The notes beneath the pieces are model-generated. The model ran no database searches. It saw only the letters and a program-made list of their open reading frames with translations, and was not told where the DNA came from. From Chitinophagales bacterium (GTDB taxonomy: Bacteria > Bacteroidota > Bacteroidia > Chitinophagales > Chitinophagaceae), in the NCBI GenBank assembly GCA_026931905.1, contig JAIXLB010000096.1:1-64000 (forward strand): a stretch of 64,000 nucleotides of DNA. The letters are read 5' to 3'. Positions 45,171 to 54,887 of the stretch are shown here, in pieces (within the stretch, counting starts at the first letter, position 1; each line of letters opens with the position of its first letter). Made by a program: the position numbers and the translations under genes.

Positions 45171-46622
45171 ATGTTTAACAAGCGTATTAAAGTAAAAGAA
45201 TTATTACAAACAGAAATTACAGGTCAAGAAGTTATTGTAATGGGCTGGGTAAGAACTTTTAGAAACAACCAATTTATAGCATTGAACGATGGTAGTACTA
45301 ATAATAATTTACAAGTAGTTGTTGCATTAGGTTTATTAAACGAAGACACTTTAAAACGCATTACTACTGGTGCATCTATTAAAGTAAAAGGAGAAGTTGT
45401 ACCAAGTTTAGGCAAAGGACAAAAAATTGAATTAAAAGCAATTGCAATAGAAATTTTGGGCGATAGCGATGCAGAAAAATATCCTTTACAACCCAAAAAA
45501 CACAGCTTAGAATTTTTAAGAGAAATAGCACATTTGCGTTTTAGAACAAACACTTTTGGAGCAGTATTTCGTGTAAGACATGCTTTGGCTTTTGCTATTC
45601 ATAAATTTTTCAACGAAAAAGAATTTGTGTATTTACACACTCCTATTATAACTGCAAGTGATGCAGAAGGTGCAGGAGAAATGTTTAGAGTAACCACACT
45701 ACCTATTGATGGCACTGCTCCAAAAAAGGAAGATGGTAGTATTGATTTTAATGAAGATTTTTTTGGGAAAAGCACTAATCTTACAGTTAGTGGACAATTA
45801 GAAGCCGAGCTTGGAGCAATGGCTTTTAGTGAGGTTTATACTTTTGGACCAACGTTTAGAGCAGAAAACAGCAATACTACAAGACACTTAGCAGAGTTTT
45901 GGATGATTGAACCAGAAGTTGCTTTTGCTGACATTGAAGATAATATGAATTTAGCAGAAGCATTTATTCAATACATTATTAGTTATGTAATGGAGCATAA
46001 CAAAGAAGACCTTGAGTTTTTAGATGCACGCTTAGCAGAAGAAGAAAAGCAAAAACCTCAAAACGAAAGACAAGAATTTGGATTAATTGAAAAATTAAAA
46101 TTTGTAGTAGATAATAAATTTGAAAGAATTACTTACACCGAAGCTATAGAAATTTTACTCAATAGTCCTGCATATAAGAAAAAGAAATTTAAGTATGATG
46201 TTCAATGGGGTATTGATATGCAAAGTGAACATGAAAGATATTTGGTAGAAAAACATTTTAAAAAACCGGTAATAGTTATCAATTATCCAGCAGCTATAAA
46301 AGCATTTTATATGCGTTTAAATGAAGGCTGTGAAACAGGAAGAGAAACTGTAGCAGCAATGGATATTTTGGCTCCAGGAATTGGTGAAATTGTTGGAGGA
46401 AGCCAAAGAGAAGAAAGGTATGATGTATTACTAAATAAAATGAAACAATTTAACATTCCTGAAAAAGAAATGTTTTGGTATTTAGATACCAGAAAATTTG
46501 GAACTGTACCTCATGCAGGTTTTGGTTTAGGTTTTGAACGCATGGTGCAATTTGTTACAGGCATGACCAATATTAGAGATGTAATACCTTTTGCAAGAAC
46601 ACCTAAAAACTGTGAGTTTTAA
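45171..46622 (+). CDS. asnS: Asparaginyl-tRNA synthetase
   Basis: Class IIb aminoacyl-tRNA synthetase. The 483-residue protein starts with an OB-fold anticodon-binding domain ([20 protein letters not shown], about 20-45), then motif 2-type [21 protein letters not shown] and motif 3 [25 protein letters not shown] with the final arginine. The [12 protein letters not shown] wording, and the Asn-type C-terminal end [10 protein letters not shown], separate it from AspRS. A middle insertion (about 270-330) is typical of bacterial AsnRS. Monocistronic. Confidence 0.96.
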   Translation: MFNKRIKVKELLQTEITGQEVIVMGWVRTFRNNQFIALNDGSTNNNLQVVVALGLLNEDTLKRITTGASIKVKGEVVPSLGKGQKIELKAIAIEILGDSDAEKYPLQPKKHSLEFLREIAHLRFRTNTFGAVFRVRHALAFAIHKFFNEKEFVYLHTPIITASDAEGAGEMFRVTTLPIDGTAPKKEDGSIDFNEDFFGKSTNLTVSGQLEAELGAMAFSEVYTFGPTFRAENSNTTRHLAEFWMIEPEVAFADIEDNMNLAEAFIQYIISYVMEHNKEDLEFLDARLAEEEKQKPQNERQEFGLIEKLKFVVDNKFERITYTEAIEILLNSPAYKKKKFKYDVQWGIDMQSEHERYLVEKHFKKPVIVINYPAAIKAFYMRLNEGCETGRETVAAMDILAPGIGEIVGGSQREERYDVLLNKMKQFNIPEKEMFWYLDTRKFGTVPHAGFGLGFERMVQFVTGMTNIRDVIPFARTPKNCEF

Positions 46623-46672
46623 AAGTTTGGTTGAAAAGTAAAAAATTACCCTATACAATATAAGTTTCATTT

Positions 46673-47233
46673 TTACATTCTTTTCTCCAACCAGCCCAAA
46701 GCAAGGTAAGCAGCATAAATAGCACCTATTTGTACGCCATGGATAATTTCACTTCGTTCAATCATTTGTAAAACTTCTTTTTTATCAAGTAGAAGTACAT
46801 CTAATTCTTCAAAAGGATCAGTGTTTTGAGCAACAATTTGTTTGGTTGCTTTTGCAATAAAAAAATGTGCTGTATTATTATTAATTGCAGGATTGGGAGA
46901 TGTTGTATATAAAAGTTGAAGATTAGTAATGGCATAACCCGTTTCTTCCAATACTTCTCGAGTTGCTGCTTGTACAGGTGTTTCATTTTTATCTATTATA
47001 CCACCAGGTAGTTCAATAGTTGTTTTACCAACTGCATGACGATATTGACGAACCATAATAATTTTTTCGTCATCAGTTACTACCACTACATTGCACCAAT
47101 CAGGAAATTCTAAAACATAGTAAGGTTCTACAATTCTTTTGTCTGGCATTTCACAACTATCTGCACGAGCTATAAACCATTGGTCTTTATAAACGTATTT
47201 TGATGATATAGTTTTCCAGTTTAAATCTCTCAA
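46673..47233 (-). CDS. NUDIX hydrolase
   Basis: A 186-residue pyrophosphohydrolase. The Nudix box GGIIDKNETPVQAATREVLE, then ETGY (about 96-119), has all conserved Glu/Arg residues. The preceding WCNVVVVTDDEKIIMVRQYRH and E-L-PGG context is that of ADP-ribose or nucleoside-diphosphate-sugar pyrophosphatases. Exact substrate unknown. It lies 34 bases downstream of the PafA-like gene on the same strand, so the two may be co-transcribed. Confidence 0.9.
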   Translation of the reverse strand: MRDLNWKTISSKYVYKDQWFIARADSCEMPDKRIVEPYYVLEFPDWCNVVVVTDDEKIIMVRQYRHAVGKTTIELPGGIIDKNETPVQAATREVLEETGYAITNLQLLYTTSPNPAINNNTAHFFIAKATKQIVAQNTDPFEELDVLLLDKKEVLQMIERSEIIHGVQIGAIYAAYLALGWLEKRM

Positions 47234-47267
47234 AGTATAAAATTTTAAAAATTAAAACACAACACAA

Positions 47268-48923
47268 TTACTCCAATACTTCACTAATTACTTTTCCTAC
47301 ACAACCATTAGGCATTTGTATTTTTAATAAAGCTGCTACTGTTGCAGCAATATCTGTCATATAAGTTTCACGATGTGTAGCCCCTTTTTTAATTCCCCAA
47401 CCATACCAAAGTAATGGAATGTGTGAGTCGTAAGGATTCCAAGAACCATGTGTAGTGCCTGTTTTAGAGTAACCTTCTAAATAACCAGGTTTGGGAATAA
47501 TCTGTATATCGCCACTTCTATTTGCAAAATAGCCATTAATAGCTCTTTCTTTTATAGTGCTGTTGAGCGTAGTGTTGGCGGCATTTTTTAATTCAAAAAC
47601 ATTAGCTACGCCTTCTATATTTGATGTAATTTCTATAATTCTGTTTATGATTTTTTGTCTGTTGGGATTGTTTTCCTGAAAGGTTGCTTTGTTAAATGTA
47701 AGCTGATAATTTAATGCAGCAATTAAAACGCTATCAATACCAAATTCTTCTTTTATAGCTGTATTAATTTCTCTAATAAGTACAGAGTCTTTAGGAGTTC
47801 TTCCACCAGGAATTTTGTTTTCAACTAAAAACTCTGGTACATGAGCAACAGCATGATCTGCAGTTAAAAATATGGTGTAATTTCCTTTACCTACTTGTTT
47901 ATCCAGTGCATCTAATAAATGCCCTAACTCTATATCCAATCTTACATAATCATCTACCATTTCCCAACTATTTGGTCCAAAAGCATGACCTATATAATCT
48001 GTGCTTGAGTAACTTACTGTAAGAAAATCTGTATAAATACCTTTCCCTAATTTTTCATTAACTAAAACAGCTTTTGCCATTTCTGTTGTTAAAGTATTGC
48101 CTTGAGGTGTAGTTAAAATTTTCTTATAATCTTTTCCTATAAATTCAGAAAAGTTGTAAGGAAATCCTTTTTGATTTTTACCAAATGGTTTTGATTCGTA
48201 TTCTTTAATATCGTCAGAGGCATACAAAGTATAATTTTCTTTTGGTAATAAAATATTCCAATTTAGTTTGTATAAACTATCTACTAATTTTCTGTTGTTA
48301 AAAGCTGTAACCCAGTTAGGTAAAGTATTCATGTAATAAGTACTGGTAATAAAATTTCCATTTTTACTATCATACCAATAGGCTGCATTAGCACTGTGTC
48401 CTGCAGGTAAAATGGCACCTCTGTCTTTTAATGCAATACCAATTGCTTTGCTTTTAAAATTGGTTGAAAGTCTTAACTCATCGCAAATAGAAGTAACCAA
48501 CATATTTTTTGGACTCATTTTTCCTGCAACCGAATCTTTTCCTCCTATTCCTTCTACAGATTTATCTTCACTACAATACACTACACGATTGAGGTTTTTA
48601 TCCCACCAATTATTTCCTGTTATTCCATGAATTGCTGGCACACTACCTGTATATACACAAGTATGACCACAGGCTGTAAATGTTGGTAAATAAGGCACAA
48701 AAGTATTATCGCAACTAAAACCATTATTCATTAATCTTTTAAAACCGCCATTGCTGCTGTATAAATCATAAAAACGATACAAATAATCCCAACGCATTTG
48801 GTCAATAACAACACCAACTACTAATTTAGGTTTAGCAGGAGTTTGCTTTGTTTTGTTAATTGGTTTTTGAGCAAAAGAATAAATGCTTATGAATGGTAGA
48901 ACTAATAAAATAATTTTTTTCAT
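47268..48923 (-). CDS. Alkaline phosphatase PafA-like
   Basis: A 551-residue secreted phosphatase of the alkaline phosphatase superfamily. Residues 1-18 are a signal peptide. VIDQMRWDYLYRFY begins the core, and PTFTACGHTCVYTGSVPAIHGI (79-101) contains the Thr nucleophile typical of PafA. LKDRGAILPAGHSANAAYWY carries the Lys and Arg that bind phosphate in PafA. Zinc ligands occur in DYIGHAFGPNSWEM, FLTADHAVAHVP and TGTTHGSWNPYD. PafA is a phosphate-irrepressible monoesterase of Bacteroidota that frees phosphate at the periplasm or surface. Followed by a NUDIX gene. Confidence 0.93.
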   Translation of the reverse strand: MKKIILLVLPFISIYSFAQKPINKTKQTPAKPKLVVGVVIDQMRWDYLYRFYDLYSSNGGFKRLMNNGFSCDNTFVPYLPTFTACGHTCVYTGSVPAIHGITGNNWWDKNLNRVVYCSEDKSVEGIGGKDSVAGKMSPKNMLVTSICDELRLSTNFKSKAIGIALKDRGAILPAGHSANAAYWYDSKNGNFITSTYYMNTLPNWVTAFNNRKLVDSLYKLNWNILLPKENYTLYASDDIKEYESKPFGKNQKGFPYNFSEFIGKDYKKILTTPQGNTLTTEMAKAVLVNEKLGKGIYTDFLTVSYSSTDYIGHAFGPNSWEMVDDYVRLDIELGHLLDALDKQVGKGNYTIFLTADHAVAHVPEFLVENKIPGGRTPKDSVLIREINTAIKEEFGIDSVLIAALNYQLTFNKATFQENNPNRQKIINRIIEITSNIEGVANVFELKNAANTTLNSTIKERAINGYFANRSGDIQIIPKPGYLEGYSKTGTTHGSWNPYDSHIPLLWYGWGIKKGATHRETYMTDIAATVAALLKIQMPNGCVGKVISEVLE

Positions 48924-49038
48924 AGTACAAAGTAATTAAAGCATCAAATGTACAATTTGAAACGATGTGTTGGTGAATAATTGGCTATGAGCAAGTAGTG
49001 CATTGATGTATTTTGTTTTCAATTTATTGGTAAATAGT

Positions 49039-49046
49039 TACCTTTG
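49039..49046 (+). promoter_or_regulatory. -7 promoter element for the 49168 gene
   Basis: TACCTTTG matches TAnnTTTG; a TTTG lies at 49012-49015. Transcription from here would give a ~115-base leader for the alpha-oxoamine synthase. Confidence 0.5.
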
Positions 49047-49061
49047 CGACAATTTTTTATT

Positions 49062-49131
49062 TTGTACAGTAATGAGTAAAACGTACAAGTGTGCGACGCA
49101 ACGGATGTTTCCTATTTATTCTATTGTTTAG
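49062..49131 (+). promoter_or_regulatory. Structured leader with 19-codon frame before the alpha-oxoamine synthase gene
   Basis: TTGTAC (49062-49067) and GTACAA (49083-49088) form a small stem. An ATG at 49072 opens a 19-codon frame ending at TAG 49129-49131 (MSKTYKCATQRMFPIYSIV). The block GTGCGACGCAACGG inside it is much more GC-rich than its surroundings, which suggests a conserved RNA or peptide element. No known riboswitch consensus fits. Confidence 0.35.
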
Positions 49132-49167
49132 TACATACAAATTATTTAATCTAAAATAAACTTATCA

Positions 49168-50427
49168 ATGGCAGACATTTTTGAAAAATTAGTTAAGAAT
49201 TATGGACCTATTGGTCAGCATAGAGATAGAGCTCATGGGTATTTTGCTTTTCCTAAATTAGAAGGACCTATTAGCAGTAGAATGAAATTTAGAGGCAAAG
49301 ATGTAATTGTGTGGAGTTTGAATAATTATTTGGGTTTGGCAAATCATCCTGATATTAGAAAAATAGATGCTGAAGCTTCTGCAGAATGGGGACTTGCTTA
49401 CCCAATGGGTGCAAGAATGATGAGTGGTAATAGTAATTTGCATGAACAATTGGAAGCAGAATTGGCTGCTTTTGAACATAAAGAAGATGCTATTTTAATG
49501 AACTATGGCTATCAAGGAATCATGAGTGCTATAGATGCAATTTGTGGCAGACATGATGTGATTGTGTATGATGCTGAAAGTCATGCTTGTATTATTGATG
49601 GATTGCGTTTGCATCCAGGTCATAGGTTTGTTTTTAAACATAATGATTTGGCAGATTGTGAAAAGCAGTTGGAACGTGCTACTGCTTTAATTGAAAAACA
49701 AAAATCTGGTGGCATATTAGTTATTACAGAAGGAGTATTTGGTATGGCAGGCGATCAAGGAAAACTAAAAGAAATTATAGATTTTAAAAAGAAATATGAT
49801 TTTCGTTTGTTGGTAGATGATGCTCATGGGTTTGGCACTTTAGGCAAAACAGGAGCTGGTGCTGGTGAAGAACAAGGCTGTCAAGATGGGATAGATTTAT
49901 ACTTTAGCACATTTGCAAAAAGTATGGCAAGCATTGGTGCTTTTATGGCAGGCGATAGAATTATTATAGATTATATTCGTTACAATATTCGTAGTCAAAT
50001 TTTTGCAAAGAGTTTACCCATGCCTATTGTTGTTGGTAATTTAAAACGCTTACACATGTTGCAAACAATGCCAGAGTTAAAAGAAAAATTATGGTATAAT
50101 GCTTTAAAACTTCAAGCAGGATTGAAAGAAAGAGGTTTTGATATTGGTAATACAGATACACCTGTAACTCCTGTATATATGAAAGGTGGTGTAGAAGAAG
50201 CCACTGCTATGGTTATGGATTTAAGAGAAAATTATGGTGTGTTTGCAAGTATTGTTGTATATCCTGTAATACCTAAAGGACATATTATTTATCGCCTTAT
50301 TCCAAGTGCTGCACATACTGATGAAGATATTGAAATTACACTAAAAGCCTTTAGTGAAACAAAACAAAAATTAGATGCAGGTGTTTATAAAGTAGAAGTA
50401 ATACCAGATATGGCAGAAAAGAATTAA
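49168..50427 (+). CDS. Alpha-oxoamine synthase family PLP enzyme
   Basis: A 419-residue PLP enzyme that condenses an amino acid with an acyl-CoA. Conserved points: LNNYLGLANHP (51-61), GNSNLHEQLE, His139 in DAESHACIIDG, Asp218 and His220 in LVDDAHGFGTLG, and the PLP Lys251 in FSTFAKSMASIG. The family includes 2-amino-3-ketobutyrate CoA ligase, 8-amino-7-oxononanoate synthase and serine palmitoyltransferase. The FSTFAKS wording and the 40-residue N-terminal extension lean to the serine-palmitoyltransferase or cysteate-acyltransferase side (sphingolipid or sulfonolipid synthesis in Bacteroidota), but the substrate cannot be settled by reading. A promoter and structured leader lie upstream, a terminator downstream. 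Confidence 0.88.
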   Translation: MADIFEKLVKNYGPIGQHRDRAHGYFAFPKLEGPISSRMKFRGKDVIVWSLNNYLGLANHPDIRKIDAEASAEWGLAYPMGARMMSGNSNLHEQLEAELAAFEHKEDAILMNYGYQGIMSAIDAICGRHDVIVYDAESHACIIDGLRLHPGHRFVFKHNDLADCEKQLERATALIEKQKSGGILVITEGVFGMAGDQGKLKEIIDFKKKYDFRLLVDDAHGFGTLGKTGAGAGEEQGCQDGIDLYFSTFAKSMASIGAFMAGDRIIIDYIRYNIRSQIFAKSLPMPIVVGNLKRLHMLQTMPELKEKLWYNALKLQAGLKERGFDIGNTDTPVTPVYMKGGVEEATAMVMDLRENYGVFASIVVYPVIPKGHIIYRLIPSAAHTDEDIEITLKAFSETKQKLDAGVYKVEVIPDMAEKN

Positions 50428-50452
50428 GAAATTTGTTGAGAAATATTTATTT

Positions 50453-50488
50453 ACAGCGATAAAATAATGTATAAAATTTTATCGCTGT
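50453..50488 (+). terminator. Intrinsic terminator after the alpha-oxoamine synthase gene
   Basis: ACAGCGATAAAAT (50453-50465) and ATTTTATCGCTGT (50476-50488) form a perfect 13-bp stem with a 10-base loop, followed by TTTATTTT. Confidence 0.88.
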
Positions 50489-50528
50489 TTTATTTTAATT
50501 ATCTTCATTACTCAATTATCAATCATAG

Positions 50529-52106
50529 ATGAAGAAAATTTTGTTTGTACTGCTGTTTGTTCAGCTAAAAAGTATTGCTCAAAAAGCAGATTATTGGCAA
50601 CAGTATTTACATTATAGTATTGAAGTTTCTTTAAACGATAAAGAAAAATCTATTACAGGATTTGAAAAAATTGTTTACACCAACAACTCCCCTGAAACAC
50701 TTGATTTTATTTGGTTTCACATTTACCCCAATGCGTATAAGAATAAAAATACTGCATTATTTCAGCAATTAGAAAACGATAAGGAAAGAAAAAAAGAAAG
50801 TGTAAAATATGGTTATATAGATGGACTTTCATTTTCAGTAGATGGAAAAGCGGCGAAAACAAAACCACATAAAGACCATATTGATATCATAAAATTAATT
50901 TTACCCGAACCATTAATGCCTGGCAAATCAATAACTATTGCAACGCCTTTTAAAGTTTATTTGCCTTCTTATTTTTCACGTTCTGGTTATGCAGATAATG
51001 AATTTATGATTTGCCAATGGTATCCCAAACCTGCAGTATATGATAAAGATGGATGGCACGAAATGCCTTATTTAGATATGGGTGAGTTTTATAGTGAATA
51101 TGCAACCTATAATGTAAGTATTACTGTACCTGCTGACTATATTGTTGCAGCAACTGGAAATATGCTTACCACCCATGAAAAAGAAATGTATAAAAAATTG
51201 GGCACTGCTAATGTTGCCAATAAATTAGAGAGTCCTCAATTATATAAACCATTAAATAATAATGCTACAAAAACCTTAGTTTATCATCAAGATAGTGTGC
51301 CAGATTTTGCATGGTTTGCTGATAAAGATTTTGTAATTCAGTACGACACGTTGCAATTAAATTCAGGAAAAATAATTGATGTATTTACCTACTATCACAA
51401 CAAAAGAAAAACTGTTTGGAATAATAGTATTGATTTTGTAAAAGATGCTACAAAGGCTTATAGTAATTGGATTGGGGAATATGCTTATTCAATAGTACAA
51501 GCTGTAGAAGGTCCAAAAAATAATGCAAGTGGTGGAATGGAATATCCTACAATAACTTTAATTACAAGCCCCGATGCTGATAGTAAAATTTTAGATGCTG
51601 TTATTGCACATGAAGTGGGACATAATTGGTTTATGAGCATGTTGGGCAGTAATGAAAGAAAACATGCTTGGCTTGATGAGGGCTTAAACTCCTATTATGA
51701 ATTTAGATATGAGGCAGAAAAATACAGAGCCAATTTTATGTTGGGAAATTTTATTCCAAAAAAATATAAAGAACTCTCTGCTGATGAATTTTTAGATAAT
51801 GTTTACAAAGTGTTTCAAAACTTTTTTCCCTTGAATGAAATAATTGATAAACCTTCTGATGAATTTGCAACAAGTACGGCTTATGGCATTACCTCTTATA
51901 TAAAAGCAGCTATATGGATGCATGCAATAGAAAAAGCCATTGGTAAAGAAATGGTAGATAAAGCCTTTCAACTGTATTTTAGTAAATGGAAATTTAAACA
52001 CCCACAACCCAACGATTTACAAGCAGCTTTTGAGCAAGTAACAGGAAAAAAATTCAATAAAACTTTTTTATTGCTAAAACAAGAAGGAGCTATAAATTTT
52101 AGATAG
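50529..52106 (+). CDS. M1-family zinc aminopeptidase-like protein (secreted)
   Basis: A 525-residue exported peptidase. A signal peptide (residues 1-18) is followed by the N-terminal beta-saddle, the exopeptidase-like GGMEYP (335-340), and the zinc site HEVGH (361-365) with the third ligand Glu384 in WLDEGLNSYYE. A short helical end completes it. It lacks the large C-terminal domain of classical aminopeptidase N, as many Bacteroidota M1 proteins do. It probably acts in the periplasm or outside the cell. The next gene is convergent with only 5 bases between stops. Confidence 0.93.
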   Translation: MKKILFVLLFVQLKSIAQKADYWQQYLHYSIEVSLNDKEKSITGFEKIVYTNNSPETLDFIWFHIYPNAYKNKNTALFQQLENDKERKKESVKYGYIDGLSFSVDGKAAKTKPHKDHIDIIKLILPEPLMPGKSITIATPFKVYLPSYFSRSGYADNEFMICQWYPKPAVYDKDGWHEMPYLDMGEFYSEYATYNVSITVPADYIVAATGNMLTTHEKEMYKKLGTANVANKLESPQLYKPLNNNATKTLVYHQDSVPDFAWFADKDFVIQYDTLQLNSGKIIDVFTYYHNKRKTVWNNSIDFVKDATKAYSNWIGEYAYSIVQAVEGPKNNASGGMEYPTITLITSPDADSKILDAVIAHEVGHNWFMSMLGSNERKHAWLDEGLNSYYEFRYEAEKYRANFMLGNFIPKKYKELSADEFLDNVYKVFQNFFPLNEIIDKPSDEFATSTAYGITSYIKAAIWMHAIEKAIGKEMVDKAFQLYFSKWKFKHPQPNDLQAAFEQVTGKKFNKTFLLLKQEGAINFR

Positions 52107-52111
52107 ATGGT

Positions 52112-53263
52112 TTAATTTTTACTAAGCGTTACAATCGTATCACACAATGTTTGCCAACTGTATTTCTTTTTTTCTTCTACTAAATGAGGTATAAAAAAGT
52201 TTTCACCCAACTCATAAAGTTCTACAATTTTTTCAGCTATAGAGTTTGCATTGGGTTCGGCTACTAAACCAACTTTTTTATCAGGCACCATATCTGGCAA
52301 GCCACCAACATTTGTTACCAACATGGGTTTGTTAAAATGATAAGCCAATGGCGTAACACCACTTTGTGTTGCATTTTTATAAGGCTGAATAACAAAATCG
52401 GCTGCACTTAAAAAATAACGCACTTCAGTATCAGGAATAAAATCTGTTTTTAAAATAAGTTGAGAAGAAATATTGAGTTGTGCAATTTGTTCTTCATACA
52501 ATTTTTTATCATCATAAAATTCGCCTGCAACTAATAATTTAATGTTGAGATTGGTGTGTTGTTGCTGCAAAATTTTCATGGCATTCAATAAAATATCGAG
52601 CCCTTTATATTTTCTTATAAAGCCAAAAAATAAAATAATTTTATCGTCCTTATTCAAGTTTAAAAATGCTCTTGCTTCACTTTTATTTAAGGCTTCACCA
52701 AAATTATCGTACAAAGGATGCACCATTTGTAAAGCAGGTTTTGAAGAAAAAGTTTTTAAATCGCACATTACTTTTTTACTCATGGTTACAAAAGCATCAA
52801 CAGGCTTTACAAAATATTTGGTTAGTTGGTTGTCGCCTAAGCGTTTTTCATGAGGAATAATATTATCGGCAATACAAATAATTTTGGTTTTCTTATTTCG
52901 TTTTGCAATTCTTAAAATGGTTCCTAAACAAGCTCCCATAAAAGGCAACCAATAACGTACAACAATAATGGCTGCTTGTTCGTTTTTTAATTGCCAACCT
53001 ATTTTAATCCAATTAAAAGGATTGATAGAGTTAATACAAACCTTTATCGCCATGTTTTTTGGTGCAGATTCAGTAGAATATTGAGTAGTGCCAGGAAAAA
53101 GAAAATTAGGATATTGTAAAGAAAAAGTATAAATACATGTATCAAAACCTTGCTGTAAAAATTGTTTTGCCAATCGTTCATTAAAAGATGCTAAGCCACC
53201 ACGCAATGGATGGGCAGGTCCTATAATAATTACTTTTTTATCCGAAGAAGAATTAAATTGCAC
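52112..53263 (-). CDS. GT4-type glycosyltransferase
   Basis: A 383-residue GT-B glycosyltransferase. The N-terminal half begins VIIIGPAHPLRGGLASFNERLA, with the Gly-rich acceptor-domain loop, and the C-terminal half has ILFFGFIRKYKGLDILLNAM and the donor-site series QPYKNATQSGVTPLAYHFNKP and VGGLPDMV (GT4 E-x7-E region, with the first acidic position altered). It probably adds a sugar to a cell-envelope glycan or lipid. No polysaccharide cluster is near. Convergent with the M1 gene. Confidence 0.87.
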   Translation of the reverse strand: MQFNSSSDKKVIIIGPAHPLRGGLASFNERLAKQFLQQGFDTCIYTFSLQYPNFLFPGTTQYSTESAPKNMAIKVCINSINPFNWIKIGWQLKNEQAAIIVVRYWLPFMGACLGTILRIAKRNKKTKIICIADNIIPHEKRLGDNQLTKYFVKPVDAFVTMSKKVMCDLKTFSSKPALQMVHPLYDNFGEALNKSEARAFLNLNKDDKIILFFGFIRKYKGLDILLNAMKILQQQHTNLNIKLLVAGEFYDDKKLYEEQIAQLNISSQLILKTDFIPDTEVRYFLSAADFVIQPYKNATQSGVTPLAYHFNKPMLVTNVGGLPDMVPDKKVGLVAEPNANSIAEKIVELYELGENFFIPHLVEEKKKYSWQTLCDTIVTLSKN

Positions 53264-53439
53264 TACTTATTTACTGTTTAAAATCAAAGTTATACGAATT
53301 GTAATAGAGTGCTTAATCCATCAACTAAATAAATCATAAAAAATTAGTTTGTGCTTTATTTTTAAATTTTTACTCTCAAATTTGATGTTTGATTTAACAA
53401 AAGTTCAAAACACTTATCTTCAACCCCAAAATTTAAAGC

Positions 53440-54129
53440 ATGAATATAGAAAAGGAATTTAAAAAGTTTGCCATAAAAAACCAAGGCATTAGTAGTGCTG
53501 TTTTACATAATTACCAAACAGTTTTTAACCCTACCAATCTTACTCCATATATCATTGAAGAACGTCCATTGAATATTGCACAAATGGATGTGTTTAGTAG
53601 GTTGATGATGGATAGAATTATTTTTTTAGGCGAAGGTATTAATGATTATGTAGCCAATATTATTACAGCACAATTATTATTTTTAGAAAGTGTAGATAGA
53701 AGCAGGGATATTCAAATGTATATCAATAGTCCAGGAGGTAGTGTTTATGCAGGTTTGGGCGTTTATGATACAATGCAATTTATTAATCCAGATGTAAGCA
53801 CTATTTGTACAGGAATTGCAGCAAGTATGGGTGCAGTTTTATTATGTGCAGGTGTAAAAGGAAAAAGAACAGCATTAAAACATAGTCGTATCATGTTGCA
53901 TCAACCAAGTGGAGCTATTGGAGGTCAAGCTACAGACATAGGCATTACAGCAAAAGAAATTAAAATATTAAAACAAGAATTGTACGAAGTAATTGCACAT
54001 CATACCGAAAAAGAAGTAGCCCAAATTGCCAAAGATTGTGATAGAGATTTTTGGATGAAAGCCTTAGAAGCAAAAGAGTATGGTATTGTAGATGAAGTTT
54101 TATTAACCAATTTAAAAAAACAAGAATAA
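53440..54129 (+). CDS. clpP: ATP-dependent Clp protease proteolytic subunit, paralogue 1
   Basis: A 229-residue ClpP. The catalytic triad is intact: Ser129 in GIAASMGAVLL, His154 in IMLHQPSG and Asp203 in DCDRDFWM. YINSPGGSVYAGLGVYD (94-110) is the oligomer/substrate-binding segment. An N-terminal region of about 30 residues precedes the core, as in propeptide-bearing ClpPs. A second, clearly different clpP begins 30 bases after the stop and clpX follows, so they form one cluster. The product would be the main peptidase barrel used by ClpX. Confidence 0.95.
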   Translation: MNIEKEFKKFAIKNQGISSAVLHNYQTVFNPTNLTPYIIEERPLNIAQMDVFSRLMMDRIIFLGEGINDYVANIITAQLLFLESVDRSRDIQMYINSPGGSVYAGLGVYDTMQFINPDVSTICTGIAASMGAVLLCAGVKGKRTALKHSRIMLHQPSGAIGGQATDIGITAKEIKILKQELYEVIAHHTEKEVAQIAKDCDRDFWMKALEAKEYGIVDEVLLTNLKKQE

Positions 54130-54159
54130 TTTTTTATCCTCAAGAAAATTAAACAAACT

Positions 54160-54801
54160 ATGTTACACAATAAATATATACTTACCCCATTTAGAATGGA
54201 TGATGAAGAAGATGATGACAACAAAAAAGAAGAAAGCAAAGAACAATTAAGCCCTGGTATGATTAAAAAAATGGAACAACTTTTTTTTGAAAAAAGAGCT
54301 GTGTATTTATGGGGTGTTGTAGAAGATAAAAGTATTAGAGAAATTGTAAGTAAAATAATGCTTTTAGAAGCCGATAAACCCGGTGAAGAAATAAAACTAT
54401 ACATCAACAGCCCAGGAGGAGTTGTTACAAGTGGTATGGTTTTATACGATACCATAAAAATGATAAGTAGCCCTGTAAGTACAATATGTATGGGGCTTGC
54501 AGCAAGTATGGGCTCCATTTTATTGAGTGTAGGAGCAAAAGGGAAAAGGTTTATTTATCCTCATGGTGAGGTTATGATTCATCAACCAAGTTTAAGTGGA
54601 TATTATCAAGCAACCAGTGCAGATATTGAAATTCAAGCCATTCAAATGGAAAAAACAAAACAGTTGGGAGCAAAAATATTAGCTGAAAACTGTGGCAAAA
54701 CTATTAAGCAAGTTTTAAAAGATTTTGACCGTGATTATTGGATGGATGCCAAAGAAGCTGTAGATTATGGTATTGTAGATGATATACTAAAAAAACTGTA
54801 A
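54160..54801 (+). CDS. ATP-dependent Clp protease proteolytic subunit, paralogue 2
   Basis: A 213-residue second ClpP, quite different in sequence from the one just upstream. The triad is complete: Ser116 in GLAASMGSILL, His141 in VMIHQPSL and Asp192 in DFDRDYWM. Its N-terminus (about 1-35) is acidic (DDEEDDDNKKEE) and has no match in paralogue 1, replacing the usual axial-loop start. It may form mixed rings with paralogue 1 or a separate barrel. Both genes are in one direction with clpX, 86 bases apart. Confidence 0.93.
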   Translation: MLHNKYILTPFRMDDEEDDDNKKEESKEQLSPGMIKKMEQLFFEKRAVYLWGVVEDKSIREIVSKIMLLEADKPGEEIKLYINSPGGVVTSGMVLYDTIKMISSPVSTICMGLAASMGSILLSVGAKGKRFIYPHGEVMIHQPSLSGYYQATSADIEIQAIQMEKTKQLGAKILAENCGKTIKQVLKDFDRDYWMDAKEAVDYGIVDDILKKL

Positions 54802-54846
54802 AAACGTTTTATTAATTATTTAAGATAATACATTCATTAATTAGCG

Positions 54847-54854
54847 TAGCTTTG
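54847..54854 (+). promoter_or_regulatory. Possible -7 promoter element for clpX
   Basis: TAGCTTTG matches TAnnTTTG, 33 bases before the clpX ATG, in the gap after paralogue 2. It suggests clpX may also be transcribed alone. Confidence 0.4.
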
Positions 54855-54887
54855 AAAAAAGTTTAAAAACATTAATTAAAAATTATA

